This document shows, piece after piece, positions 38,322 to 47,763 of a stretch of DNA of 64,000 bases (the stretch's first letter is position 1; each line of letters starts with the position of its first letter). Origin of the DNA: DATKNA01 sp963786765 (GTDB lineage Bacteria; Actinomycetota; Actinomycetes; Actinomycetales; Kineosporiaceae); the NCBI GenBank assembly GCA_963786765.1, contig CAWBAJ010000007.1, positions 124,001 through 188,000 on the forward strand, given 5' to 3'. The notes below the pieces were generated by a model, which was given only the letters and a program-made list of their open reading frames with translations, had not been told where the DNA came from and searched no databases. Both the position numbers and the translations under genes were made by a program.

Positions 38322-38360
38322 CACTATCGCCCTCACCCCACAGGGGTGAGGGCGATAGTG
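38322..38360. terminator. bidirectional terminator
   Basis: A perfect 18-bp stem (38322-38339 with 38343-38360) with a 3-nt loop, between convergent genes ending at 38299 (+) and 38365 (-). One of the strongest hairpins in the window. Confidence 0.85.
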
Positions 38361-38364
38361 GTTC

Positions 38365-40791
38365 CTAGCTGCCCGCGGCATTCCAGAGGGCGAGGTTGTC
38401 GCTCGGCGCCGCACCCGCCACCGGGAACTGGCCGCCCACCCACAGGCCGCTCTCGGCCGCGTAGGCCAGTGCCGGCGCCCAGCTCCCGCCCCGGGCGCCG
38501 TCACCCAGCCCGCTGCCGAGCGCGTGCCAGCTCGGGCCGGCGGGGTCGTACCGGGCGACGCGGGCCGCCGGCGTGTTGCCCGCCCGGCTGAACCAGCCGC
38601 CCACCGCGAGGGCGCCGTCCGCCTCCGCGAAAGCCTGGACCTGGGCGTCCGTGCCGCCGGCGACGGACTCCCACCCGCCGTTCGTCGCGAAGTGCCAGAC
38701 CGCGAGGTTGTTGGTCGGGAAGCCGGGGCTCGGCGTGTCGCCGAGCTCCATGATTCCGGCGACGTCGAACCAGCCGCCGACGTAGAGGTCCCCGCCCAGC
38801 ACCTGCAGCACGTTCACCCAGCCCGGCGCCCCGTACCGGCTGGTGCCCTCCAGCGCGTGGTAGCCGTTCAGGAGGTCGTTCCCAGGCGCGGCCGCCGTGT
38901 CGAAGAGGACCATCCCCCACAGGCCCTGGACGACGGTCGTGTTGCCGTCGAAGAACCGGTGGAACGTGCCCCCGACCACGAGCCAGCGGTCGTCGATCGC
39001 GGCGAGAGCGCGGATGTCATCGTCGTAGCGCGGGCTGTTCCCGACCCCCGCCCACGTCGACGTTCCCGGATCCCAGCAGGCGAGGTGGTTGGCTCGGACG
39101 CCGCCGGCGACGTTGAAGGTGCCGCCGACATAGAGCTTCCCGGCGAGCACCGTGAGGGCGTACACGGTGTCGTCGACGCCGTCGCCGAGGGGCGACCAGG
39201 AGGTGCCGTCCCAGCGCGCGATGTTGTTGGCGGCGGCGCCGCCGGCCGTCTGGAACGAGCCGGCGACGTAGAGGTCGGCGCCTATCCGGGTCATCGCGAA
39301 GACCTGGCCGAACGTCTGGTCGGCCCGGACGCCACCGGCCATCGCGTCCCAGGCCGTCCCGTCCCACCGGGCGACCGATCCGACCCGCACGTGGCCGGCC
39401 TGGTCGAACAGGCCGCCGACGAAGGCGCCGCCGGCGTCGGGGACGATCGCCGACACGGTGCCGTTGCCGAACGGGTCGCCGTTGACCCCTTGCCCGAACG
39501 TGCGCCACGACGTCCCTGTCCACACCCCGCCGCCGGGAACCCGCAGCTCGCCGGACATCGAGAAGTCGCCGACCACGACCACTGCGCCGTCCGGGGTCGC
39601 GGCGAGCGCGGCGACCTCGTTGTCGATCCCGTCACCGACCGGTGACCAGCTGGTCCCGTCGTAGCGGGCGAGGTGGTTCGCCGCCGCGTTGCCGGCGGCG
39701 GTGAAGGATCCGCCGATGTAGAGGCCGCTGCCGGCCACCGCGATCGCCCTGACCTCCGCGGTCGACCCGCCGTAGGAGCTGACGTCGCCCAGCGACCGGT
39801 ACGTCTCGCCCTCGAGCACCGCGAAGTTCCAGGCCCCGACGTCGCCCGCCTTCGTGAACCGGCCGCCGAGGTACACCGCGCCTGAGGCGGCGTCCACGGC
39901 CAGGGCGTAGACGAAGCCGGCCAGGTCGTCGTCGTGGACCCCCGCGCCGTGCGGATTCCAGCTGGCTGTCGCCGGGTTCCAGGAGGCGAACGATCCGGCC
40001 TCGACCTCGCCGGCCCGGTCGAAGAAACCCCCGACGAAGAGCTCGGAGCCGCGCAACGCCAGGGCACGGACGGTCGCCGGCTCCGTGCTGTAGCTGGCGG
40101 AGACGCCGCCGCCCGGCTCCGACCAGATGCCGGTGGTGAGGTCGAGTACGGCGAGGCTGCGGCAGGGGACGTTCCCGGCGCGGGCGAAGGTCCCGGCGAC
40201 GTACAAGGTCTGGCCGTCGGAAGCGAGCGCGTTGACCGTCGTGCCGTAGTCGCGGTCCGGGTCGGTGGGGCTGCCGGGGACGGCCGACCAGCTGGTGCCG
40301 TTCCAGCGGGCCAGGTGGGCGGCGGCCACCTTCCCGTCGGCCACGGTGAAGTCGCCGCCCACGTAGACGCTCTCGCCCGCGACGGCGATCGCATTCACCG
40401 TGCCGTTGAGGCCGGCGCCCATCGGCTGCCAGCCGCTCCCGTCCCACATCGCGACGCGCTCATAGGTGTCGTTGGACGTTCCGGCCATGCCGTAGATGAA
40501 GTCGCCGCCGAGATAGACCCTGGGCCCGTCCACCGCCAGGGCACGGCAGCCGGAGGGCAGCGTCGGGGATCCGAACACCGTCGACCAGGACGCGTCCGAC
40601 GGCTGGCGTCCTGCCCCCACATCACCCGAGGACGCCGGCGGAGCCGCGGGAGCCGGCGAGGTCCGGGCCGCGGCCGACGTGGCGGTGTCCGCGCGAGCGG
40701 CAGGTCCGTCCACGGCGCCATCGGCCGCGCAGGCGCGGCTCGTCAGCGGCGGCCGGCCCAGCTCGATGGACGTGCTCTCCCGCTGCTGCAT
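38365..40791 (-). CDS. large beta-propeller-like repeat protein
   Basis: An 808-residue protein in one intact frame. After about 70 residues of Ala/Pro/Ser-rich sequence come about twelve repeats of 50-65 residues, each with the pattern LYVGGxFxxAG...NxLARWDGTSWSPLGxG...VxAL. The period and motifs point to beta-propeller blades, probably one or two propellers. No catalytic motif is evident. The N-terminus from the ATG at 40791 (AAGGGGGACCGCC upstream) has no clear signal peptide, unusual for this kind of protein; an upstream start at 40887 adds only basic sequence. Function unknown; binding or surface adhesion is possible. Confidence 0.75.
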   Translation of the reverse strand: MQQRESTSIELGRPPLTSRACAADGAVDGPAARADTATSAAARTSPAPAAPPASSGDVGAGRQPSDASWSTVFGSPTLPSGCRALAVDGPRVYLGGDFIYGMAGTSNDTYERVAMWDGSGWQPMGAGLNGTVNAIAVAGESVYVGGDFTVADGKVAAAHLARWNGTSWSAVPGSPTDPDRDYGTTVNALASDGQTLYVAGTFARAGNVPCRSLAVLDLTTGIWSEPGGGVSASYSTEPATVRALALRGSELFVGGFFDRAGEVEAGSFASWNPATASWNPHGAGVHDDDLAGFVYALAVDAASGAVYLGGRFTKAGDVGAWNFAVLEGETYRSLGDVSSYGGSTAEVRAIAVAGSGLYIGGSFTAAGNAAANHLARYDGTSWSPVGDGIDNEVAALAATPDGAVVVVGDFSMSGELRVPGGGVWTGTSWRTFGQGVNGDPFGNGTVSAIVPDAGGAFVGGLFDQAGHVRVGSVARWDGTAWDAMAGGVRADQTFGQVFAMTRIGADLYVAGSFQTAGGAAANNIARWDGTSWSPLGDGVDDTVYALTVLAGKLYVGGTFNVAGGVRANHLACWDPGTSTWAGVGNSPRYDDDIRALAAIDDRWLVVGGTFHRFFDGNTTVVQGLWGMVLFDTAAAPGNDLLNGYHALEGTSRYGAPGWVNVLQVLGGDLYVGGWFDVAGIMELGDTPSPGFPTNNLAVWHFATNGGWESVAGGTDAQVQAFAEADGALAVGGWFSRAGNTPAARVARYDPAGPSWHALGSGLGDGARGGSWAPALAYAAESGLWVGGQFPVAGAAPSDNLALWNAAGS

Positions 40792-40864
40792 GGCGGTCCC
40801 CCTTCGGCATCCCTTCGCAAAGGCCGCATTCTGTCGGGGGAAGCCGCCACTGGGAAGGGCCCGC

Positions 40865-40908
40865 CGTGCGCGTCCGGGGAGGCTCACCAGGGTCCCCGGA
40901 CGCGCACG
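40865..40908 (-). terminator. terminator downstream of catalase
   Basis: A 16-bp perfect stem (40865-40880 with 40893-40908) with a 12-nt loop, 18 bp after the catalase stop in its direction of transcription and upstream of the propeller gene. Confidence 0.7.
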
Positions 40909-40926
40909 CCCGAACCACGGAAAGGG

Positions 40927-43176
40927 TCAGGCGGGGATCTTGCTCACGCTCCGGGCGAAGTAGCGGCCGCCGGCGACGGCCTCGAGGAACGCCTGGCCGA
41001 GCTCGCCGACCTGTCGCCCTCCGTCGGGGCCGCTCGGGTCGAGATGACGGGTCACCAGACCCTCGTCGACGACCAGCCCGTCGGCGGCCGACTCGGCGGC
41101 CCGCGCGTCCCGCAAGGGCGCAGCGGTCACGAGCCGAACACCGTCCCCGAGGGCGCCCACAGGCTTCGCGTGCCGAAAGGCCTCGGCGACGTAGTGGATC
41201 GCCTCGCCGTCCTCGAGCAACGCCTGGACCGAGGCTTCCCCGTCCGCGACGAAGACGGCGTCGTAGAGCACCGACGACATCGTCGCGATCCGCTTGTCGA
41301 CCGGGAGCCGGCCGCCGTCGTCCGTCGTGAGCTCGCCCGCGTGCGGCGCGAGGATCTCGACGACCGCGCCGGCGTCGCGCAGCGGCGCAAGCACGATCTC
41401 CAGGGAGGAGGCCTCGACGCCGTCGGCGGCGAGCACGGCCACCTTGCGGGTGGCCGCCGACGACGACTGGTTCGCCAGGCTGAGCGCCGGTGAGGTCCTA
41501 CCGGCGTTCTCCGTGACGGCGCCCTCAGCCTGGAGCCCCAGCTTGGTCGCGACGGACGTCGTCAGCCGCCCGTCGATGTTCGCGAGGATGCGCTCGAGGA
41601 CCCGCTGCCGGATCTCCGCTCGCACGACCTTGCCCAGTTCGAACGCGAACGCGTCGATGATGTGCTGCTGCTCGTAGGGGCTCATGCTGTTCCAGAAGAG
41701 CTGCGCCTGGCTGAAGTGGTCCTCGAAGCTCGGGCTGCGCCGCTTGATCACCTCGCCCGAGACCGGCTGGGTGTAGTGCCGGTAGGCGCCCTGCGCGGGC
41801 GTCGCGACGGCGGGGTAGTTCCCGCCGATGGAGTTCGGCGAGTAGTTCGCCTGGTTGGTGAGGATCCGGTGCTGGTGGAATCCGTCCTGGTTGACGTTGT
41901 GCACCTCGACCACCGGGCGGTTGACCGGGATCTGGGAGAAGTTCGGGCCGCCGAGGCGCAGCAGTTGGGTGTCCAGGTAGCTGAACAGGCGGCCCTGCAG
42001 CAGCGGGTCGTTGGTCACGTCGATGCCGGGCGGAAGGTTCGACAGGTGGAACGCCGCCTGCTCGGTCTCGGCGAAGAAGTTGTTCGGATTGTGGTCGAGG
42101 ACCATTCGCCCGACGACCCGCAGCGGGACCTCCTCCTCGGGAATGATCTTCGTCGCGTCGAGGAGGTCGAAGTCGAAGTCCATCTCCCGCTCCTGCGGCA
42201 CGAGCTGCACTGCGAGGTCCCACTCCGGGTAGTTGCCCGCCTCGATGTTCTCCCAGAGGTCGCGCCGGTTGAAGTCGGGGTCCTTGCCCGCGATCTTCTG
42301 GGTCTCGTCCCAGTCGAGGGAGTGCGTGCCGAGCCGCGGCCGCCAGTGCCACTTGACGAACGTGCCGCGGCCCTGCGCGTCGACGAACCGGAAGGTGTGG
42401 ACGCCGAAGCCCTGCATCATCCGGTAGCTGCGGGGCAGGGCGCGGTCGGACATCAGCCACATCACCATGTGGGCCGACTCGGTCTGCAGCGAGATGAAGT
42501 CCCAGAACGAGTCGTGCGCGCTGCTCGCCTGCGGGATCTCGTTGTGCGGCTCAGGCTTCACGGCGTGGACGAAGTCGGGGAACTTCACGGCGTCCTGGAT
42601 GAAGAACACCGGCATGTTGTTGCCGACGAGGTCGAAGTTCCCCTCGCTGGTGTAGAACTTCGTCGCGAAACCGCGCACGTCCCGGACCGTGTCGGCCGAC
42701 CCGCGCGAGCCGCCGACGGTCGAGAACCGCACGAACACGGGCGTGCGGCGGCCCGCCTCGTTGAGGAAGGCGGCCGTGGTGACGTCCGCCAGGGAGTCCG
42801 TGCACTCGAAGTACCCGTAGGCCCCGGTGCCGCGGGCATGGACGACACGCTCCGGGATCCGCTCGTGGTCGAAGTGCGTCATCTTCTCGCGGAGGTGGAA
42901 GTCCTCGATGAGCGAGGGGCCCCGGACTCCGGCGGTGAGGCTGTTGTCGGTGTCGTCGACCCTCACCCCCTGATCGGTCGTGTAGAGCGCTCCCTCGTCG
43001 TTCACCCGGAACGCGTCGAGCTGGGCCTGCTTCTCCGTAGCGCCGCCCGCGGTGACCGGGCTCTGCGCCTCCTGATCCGAACCGGCGGCGTGGCCGTTCG
43101 GGCTGGGCGTTCCCGGGAGAACGGTGGTCGGGTCCTTGCTCACGTTGCCGTCGCTCGACACGTTCGGGTCCGGCAC
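40927..43176 (-). CDS. katE: large-subunit (clade 2, HPII-type) catalase
   Basis: Decomposes H2O2; heme enzyme, cytoplasmic. A 749-residue protein: N-terminal extension, catalase core with the distal His in RVVHARGTGAYGYFE, Asn in LVGNNMPVFFIQD, and the proximal Tyr in RLFSYLDTQLLRLG, then a C-terminal flavodoxin/DJ-1-like domain (RKVAVLAADGVEASSLEIVL) that marks the large-subunit class. The GTG at 43176 was chosen because GAAGGGGGA sits directly upstream; the open frame itself extends to 43203. The gene is intact. The promoter region is 94 bp and holds no island-type operator. Confidence 0.93.
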   Translation of the reverse strand: MPDPNVSSDGNVSKDPTTVLPGTPSPNGHAAGSDQEAQSPVTAGGATEKQAQLDAFRVNDEGALYTTDQGVRVDDTDNSLTAGVRGPSLIEDFHLREKMTHFDHERIPERVVHARGTGAYGYFECTDSLADVTTAAFLNEAGRRTPVFVRFSTVGGSRGSADTVRDVRGFATKFYTSEGNFDLVGNNMPVFFIQDAVKFPDFVHAVKPEPHNEIPQASSAHDSFWDFISLQTESAHMVMWLMSDRALPRSYRMMQGFGVHTFRFVDAQGRGTFVKWHWRPRLGTHSLDWDETQKIAGKDPDFNRRDLWENIEAGNYPEWDLAVQLVPQEREMDFDFDLLDATKIIPEEEVPLRVVGRMVLDHNPNNFFAETEQAAFHLSNLPPGIDVTNDPLLQGRLFSYLDTQLLRLGGPNFSQIPVNRPVVEVHNVNQDGFHQHRILTNQANYSPNSIGGNYPAVATPAQGAYRHYTQPVSGEVIKRRSPSFEDHFSQAQLFWNSMSPYEQQHIIDAFAFELGKVVRAEIRQRVLERILANIDGRLTTSVATKLGLQAEGAVTENAGRTSPALSLANQSSSAATRKVAVLAADGVEASSLEIVLAPLRDAGAVVEILAPHAGELTTDDGGRLPVDKRIATMSSVLYDAVFVADGEASVQALLEDGEAIHYVAEAFRHAKPVGALGDGVRLVTAAPLRDARAAESAADGLVVDEGLVTRHLDPSGPDGGRQVGELGQAFLEAVAGGRYFARSVSKIPA

Positions 43177-43270
43177 GACGGGTCCCCCTTCCTCGTGGCC
43201 CACGGGCGGTCCCGCGAGCTCCCTGCCGCCCTACCCCGGGTCGGGTCCGCCAATCCCTCAGGTCCGGCAC

Positions 43271-44689
43271 TCACGCCGCAGGCGCCTGCGCTCCGGTCTC
43301 CATCGCGACCCGGGCGATCCGGCGTTCGGCGGTCTCGCGGACGATCTGCCGGAACCGCGCCTCGGTCAGCGGGTAGATGGCCATGATCACCAGGGAGAGA
43401 ACGAGGAAAACGGCCGGGACGAAGCCGGCGGCGAGCTTGACCGCGTGGACCGCGCTCTCGGTCTGCACCACGTTCTTGCCGGAGACGTATCCCCCGAAGC
43501 CGAGCGTGTAGGCGGCAGCAGCGCCCCCGAGCGCCTGTCCCATCTTCCGGGTGAAAGAGAACATCGCGTAGGTGGTGCCCTCGGTGCGTACCCCGCTCTT
43601 CCACTCGCCGTACTCGACGGTGTCCGCCTCGAGGGCCCACATCAGCGTGTTGACGCCGCCCAGGCCCACGCCGGCGAGGAAGAACATGAAGACGGCGATC
43701 GCGGGAACCGAACCAGGCGCCAGGGTGAGGCCGACGAAGGCGACGAGGCCCACGACGCCACAGGCGATGAAGGACCGCTTCTTGCCGACGGTCCGCGTCA
43801 GCAGCGGGACGAACGGAGCGATGACGAAGGTGCCGACGGTCTGGGCGAGGGTCAGGACGATGAACAGGTTGGCGTTGCCGAGGACGTCGCGGGCGTAGAA
43901 CGCCCCGACGGTGCTCAGGCTGATCAGGCCGGTGAGGAACAGCAGGCTCGACAGACAGAGCAGCAGCAGCGGCCGGTTGTGCCCGAGCGTTCCGAAGCTC
44001 TGCCGCATGCTGACGACGGCGGCGTCGCGCTGCACCTGCTCCCTCGCCGTCAGGAAGGTGAACAGGTAGAGCACGAATCCGGCGACGACGAAGGCCGCCG
44101 TGGTGATGGTCAGGGAGTGCTGCAGGTCGCTGGATCCCTTGATCTGGGGAGCCACCACGAAAGCCAGCATCAGGATCGTGAGGTTGGAGCCGATGACGCG
44201 GAAGGTGGCCAGCTTGGCCCGCTCGGTCGGGAGCTGGGTCATCGCAGAGGCCATCGAGCCGTAGGGAATGTTGACGACGCTGTAGAGCAGGCCAAGCAGC
44301 GCGTAGGTGATGTACGCGTACACGAGCTTCCCGCCGGAACCGAGCCCGCCGGGCACCGAGAAGGTGGCCACGCTGATCAGCAGCAGCGGCAGCGAGCCGA
44401 AGAGGATGAACGGGCGGAACTTGCCCCAGCGGGTGACGGGCGCACGGTCGACCAGACGGCCCGCGAACAGGTCGGCGAAGGCGTCGAAGAACCGCACGAC
44501 GAGGAACATGGTCCCGACCGCCGCGGCGGCGATGCCGACCACGTCCGTGTAGTAGAGCAGGAGGAACAGCGACGTCATCGAGAACGCGAGGTTGTTGGCC
44601 GCGTCGCCGGAGGCGTAGCCCAGATACTGCGCGAGCCCGAGAGGCCGGGCCCGCGAGGGCGCCTGCGTCGCTGCTGTCGTGGTCGTCAT
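43271..44689 (-). CDS. GPH-family sugar/cation symporter
   Basis: Glycoside-pentoside-hexuronide:cation symporter of 472 residues and twelve predicted helices. Family features: YASGDAANNLAFSMTSLFLL, VVRFFDAFADLFAGRLVD, TRWGKFRPFILFG and ALEADTVEYGEWKSGVRTEG. Likely imports a glucoside or glucuronide with H+ or Na+. It is a paralog of the transporter at 50906, with the same motifs in the same places. It is divergent from the kinase-like/GH3 unit, and a LacI-type operator lies 94-109 bp upstream. Confidence 0.9.
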   Translation of the reverse strand: MTTTTAATQAPSRARPLGLAQYLGYASGDAANNLAFSMTSLFLLLYYTDVVGIAAAAVGTMFLVVRFFDAFADLFAGRLVDRAPVTRWGKFRPFILFGSLPLLLISVATFSVPGGLGSGGKLVYAYITYALLGLLYSVVNIPYGSMASAMTQLPTERAKLATFRVIGSNLTILMLAFVVAPQIKGSSDLQHSLTITTAAFVVAGFVLYLFTFLTAREQVQRDAAVVSMRQSFGTLGHNRPLLLLCLSSLLFLTGLISLSTVGAFYARDVLGNANLFIVLTLAQTVGTFVIAPFVPLLTRTVGKKRSFIACGVVGLVAFVGLTLAPGSVPAIAVFMFFLAGVGLGGVNTLMWALEADTVEYGEWKSGVRTEGTTYAMFSFTRKMGQALGGAAAAYTLGFGGYVSGKNVVQTESAVHAVKLAAGFVPAVFLVLSLVIMAIYPLTEARFRQIVRETAERRIARVAMETGAQAPAA

Positions 44690-44782
44690 CGCAGGTCCTT
44701 CCGGTGCGGCGCTGTGGCCGAGGGGGCACGGACGCTTGTGAATGGTTCTCGTGAGATCCAGTCAGCAGCACCCGCCGCCGAG

Positions 44783-44798
44783 TGGCAATGGATTGCCA
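44783..44798. promoter_or_regulatory. LacI-type operator 1 (symporter promoter)
   Basis: TGGCAAT-GG-ATTGCCA, a perfect 7-bp dyad. Located in the divergent region between the symporter (44689) and the kinase-like gene (44933). Same form as sites at 44886, 48849 and 50815. Confidence 0.7.
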
Positions 44799-44885
44799 TG
44801 TGTTGCCTGTGGGCGTGCCGCTGGTGCGGCACCTGGTGGCGACAGCGCTGAGCCCCTGCGCTGGCGAACCTCCCACGGCAACTCG

Positions 44886-44901
44886 TGGCATCTGATTGCC
44901 A
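44886..44901. promoter_or_regulatory. LacI-type operator 2 (kinase-like/GH3 promoter)
   Basis: TGGCATC-TG-ATTGCCA, arms matching at 5 of 7 positions. It ends 31 bp before the ATG at 44933, a position suited to repression. Confidence 0.6.
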
Positions 44902-44932
44902 TGTCGCAAGCGGCGGTTGCAGGCTGGTCGGC

Positions 44933-45622
44933 ATGACCCTGCCCGCGCCGCTCGAACCTCCTCATTCCGGCACTGCCGGCGCTCCCGGACCGGTGGTGAC
45001 CCTGTTCGAGTCCTACGGGTCCGGCGCCGGCTACATCGGCGAGCGGGTGGCTCGAGCCCTGGGTGTGCCGTTCCACGAGCAGGCGTTCTCGTCACAGCAG
45101 ATCGAGGACGCCGCCGAGCGACGCGTCGATGACGAAGGGGTGCTCTCCCGGTTCTTCGGGAGCCTGGGGGGCTCGTACGCGGGCCTCGAAGGGCACTCGG
45201 TCGCCCATGCCCAGCGGGACGACTACGAGCTCATCCTCGAGAACACCCGCAGCGTCCAGCAACAGGCGACCCAGGGCGGCGTCATCACCGGCCGCAACGG
45301 TGCGTTCATCTTGGCGAGCTGGCCCGGGGCGCTGCACGTCAAGCTCGACGGTCCGCTGGCACAGCGCATCGAGCGCGCGGCGAGAGACAGCGGGATCGAC
45401 ATCGAGCAGGCGGCGAGACGGCAGAAGCGTGAGGACGAGGTCCGCGCCGACATGTCGCTGCAGTTCTATCACTGGGATCCTCGGGAGACGGATCGCTACG
45501 ACCTGGTCGTCAACACCGGCACCATGGAGCTGGACGTGTGCGTCGACATCATCGTCGCCGCCGCCAGGATCAAGGCCAGGTCGTCGAGCGCAGCCTCCGC
45601 GAGTGGCGAGGTCCGGCCGTGA
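44933..45622 (+). CDS. cytidylate kinase-like family protein
   Basis: A 229-residue protein with the P-loop-like start of the cytidylate-kinase-like family (VVTLFESYGSGAGYIGERVA, then RALGVPFHEQAF), VITGRNGAFILA in the middle and a C-terminal core DRYDLVVNTGTMELDVCVDI. The classical GKS/T P-loop is replaced by GSGAGYI, as is usual in this subfamily. The nucleotide or sugar substrate is unknown. The stop overlaps the GTG of the GH3 gene (GTGA), so both are translationally coupled, which ties this kinase-like protein to sugar use or its control. Confidence 0.75.
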   Translation: MTLPAPLEPPHSGTAGAPGPVVTLFESYGSGAGYIGERVARALGVPFHEQAFSSQQIEDAAERRVDDEGVLSRFFGSLGGSYAGLEGHSVAHAQRDDYELILENTRSVQQQATQGGVITGRNGAFILASWPGALHVKLDGPLAQRIERAARDSGIDIEQAARRQKREDEVRADMSLQFYHWDPRETDRYDLVVNTGTMELDVCVDIIVAAARIKARSSSAASASGEVRP

Positions 45623-47763
45623 CGGCCTCCGACGTCACCTCTGGTTGGCAGGACACGTCCCCGTCGCCTCGTGAGCGGGCGACGAAGCTCGTCGAGGCGA
45701 TGACGCTGGAGCAGAAGATCGCCCAGCTGCACGGTGCGATGGAGACCATCGACATCTACGCCCTGAGCGCGGAGGCCGCCGAGTCGGGGGCGGACATGGA
45801 CCAGCTCGCCGCTCAGATCCGGATCGAGCGGCACGTGCCGGCGATCGAGGAGTTGGGGATTCCCCGTTTCCGGGTCACCAACGGTCCGGTGGGGGTCGGG
45901 ATGGGTGACGGCACTCCGAGCCCTCCCGCCACGTCGCTGCCGATGACGATCGGTTTGGCCGCGGGGTTCGATCCGGACCTCGCGCGCGCCTACGGGGACA
46001 TCATCGGGTCCGAGACGGCGACACTGGGCCAGCACGTCCTGGAGGGGCCCGGCGTGTGCCTGCACCGCACCACCATCTCCGGGCGTAATTTCGAGTACTT
46101 CTCCGAGGACCCGTACCTGTCGGGGGTGATGGCGGTCGCGGTGGCCACCGCGATCCAGGCGCACGACGTGATCGCGATGGCGAAGCACTACGTGGTCAAC
46201 GACCAGGAGTATGAGCGGTTCCGGACCAGCGTCGAGGTGGACGAGCAGGTGCTGCGGGAGCTCTACCTGCTGCCGTTCGAGATGCTGGTGAAGGACGCCG
46301 ATATCGCGGCGATCATGAGTTCCTACAACCGGGTCCGCGGCGTGTACGCCACCGAGTACCGGTACACGCTGACCGACGTCCTGCGTGCGGAGTGGGGCTT
46401 CGACGGGTACGTCCAGTCCGACTTCTGGTCGTGCCGCTCCTGCGCCCCGTCGCTCAACGCCGGCCTGGACCACGAGATGCCGGACGCCAAGTGGCTCAAC
46501 GAGACCAACGTCAAGGCGGCCCTGCACGACACCAGCCTCGAGATCGAGACGATCGACCGCGCCCTGGTCCGCCGCTACACGCAGATGTTCCGGTTCGGGC
46601 AGTTCGAGCGGCCCTACGCTCCCGGCGTGATCGACGCCCGGGCGCACGGTGCCACCTCCCGGTCGATCGGCTCGCAGATCGCGGTCCTGCTCAAGAACGA
46701 GGGCGACGTGCTGCCGCTGGACGCGCACGCCGGATCCGTCGTCGTGATCGGCCAGTCCGACTTCGTCGACCACGCCTGCCTGGGCGGCGGCGGGTCGTCC
46801 AAGGTCGTCCCGCTCTACACCGTCCCGCCGCTGGACGGGATGCGGGACGTGCTGCGGGACCTCGGCTCGTCGGCGGCGGTGACCAAGGTGACCGTCGCGG
46901 ACGACCTGTCGAACCTGGAGGATGCCAGGAAGGCGGCCCGGGAGGCCGGGGCTGTCGTGCTCATGGCCGGGCTGATAGCGACTGAGGGCGCCGACCAGCC
47001 GGACGCCAACCTGCTCAACGACCAGAACCGGATGCTGGACGAACTGCTGGGCATCAACCCGGCCACCGTCGTGGTGCTGAAGGACAGCAACCCGGTGCTC
47101 ATGCCGTGGATCGACAAGGCGGGGGCAGTCCTGGAGGTGTGGAACCAGGGCAGCGAGGACGGGCACGTCGTCGCGGACCTGCTGTTCGGTGTCGTCAACC
47201 CCTCCGGCAAGGTGCCGACGTCCTATCCGAGGTCGGAGGCCGACACCCTCTACGCCGGCAACCCGGAGCGGTATCCGGGCGTGGACGAGGGCGCCGGCTA
47301 CCCGGTGATCCGGTACTCCGAGGGCCTGGAGATCGGGTACCGCTGGTTCCAGGCGCAGGGCATAGCGCCCATGTTCGGGTTCGGGCACGGCCTCTCGTAC
47401 ACCACGTTCGACATCACCGACGTCAGGGTCGATGCGCCGGACGGCGCGGCGGCGCCCGTCACCGTGACCGCGTCGGTGACGAACACCGGCCCCGTCGCCG
47501 GAGCCGAGGTGGTCCAGGTGTACCTGGGCATCCCCGCAGAAGGACAGCCTCCGAAGCGACTGGTCGGCTTCCAGAAGGTGTTCGTCGAGCCGGGACAGAC
47601 GCGGCCCGTGCAGATGACCATCGACCCGGCCGCGACCAACCATCCCTTCAGCGTCTGGGACTACTGCACCCGCGACTTCGTGGTCGAGCCCGGCACGTAC
47701 ACCCTCTACGTCGGCACCTCGGCCGACGAGACCTCGCACACGGCATCGCTCACGGTGACCTGA
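45619..47763 (+). CDS. GH3 family beta-glycosidase
   Basis: A 714-residue enzyme starting at GTG 45619. GH3 N-domain: MTLEQKIAQLHGAM, RFRVTNGPVGVGMGDG, GPGVCLHRTTISGRNFEYFS and MAKHYVVNDQE; the nucleophile Asp lies in GFDGYVQSDFW. The second domain starts near residue 340 (SIGSQIAVLLKNEGDVLPLD), and a fibronectin-III-like C-domain follows (VTASVTNTGPVAGAEVVQVY). No signal peptide, so it hydrolyses imported glycosides in the cytoplasm, most likely beta-glucosides. It follows the kinase-like gene and converges on the LacI gene with a 14-bp overlap. Confidence 0.9.
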   Translation: MTASDVTSGWQDTSPSPRERATKLVEAMTLEQKIAQLHGAMETIDIYALSAEAAESGADMDQLAAQIRIERHVPAIEELGIPRFRVTNGPVGVGMGDGTPSPPATSLPMTIGLAAGFDPDLARAYGDIIGSETATLGQHVLEGPGVCLHRTTISGRNFEYFSEDPYLSGVMAVAVATAIQAHDVIAMAKHYVVNDQEYERFRTSVEVDEQVLRELYLLPFEMLVKDADIAAIMSSYNRVRGVYATEYRYTLTDVLRAEWGFDGYVQSDFWSCRSCAPSLNAGLDHEMPDAKWLNETNVKAALHDTSLEIETIDRALVRRYTQMFRFGQFERPYAPGVIDARAHGATSRSIGSQIAVLLKNEGDVLPLDAHAGSVVVIGQSDFVDHACLGGGGSSKVVPLYTVPPLDGMRDVLRDLGSSAAVTKVTVADDLSNLEDARKAAREAGAVVLMAGLIATEGADQPDANLLNDQNRMLDELLGINPATVVVLKDSNPVLMPWIDKAGAVLEVWNQGSEDGHVVADLLFGVVNPSGKVPTSYPRSEADTLYAGNPERYPGVDEGAGYPVIRYSEGLEIGYRWFQAQGIAPMFGFGHGLSYTTFDITDVRVDAPDGAAAPVTVTASVTNTGPVAGAEVVQVYLGIPAEGQPPKRLVGFQKVFVEPGQTRPVQMTIDPAATNHPFSVWDYCTRDFVVEPGTYTLYVGTSADETSHTASLTVT

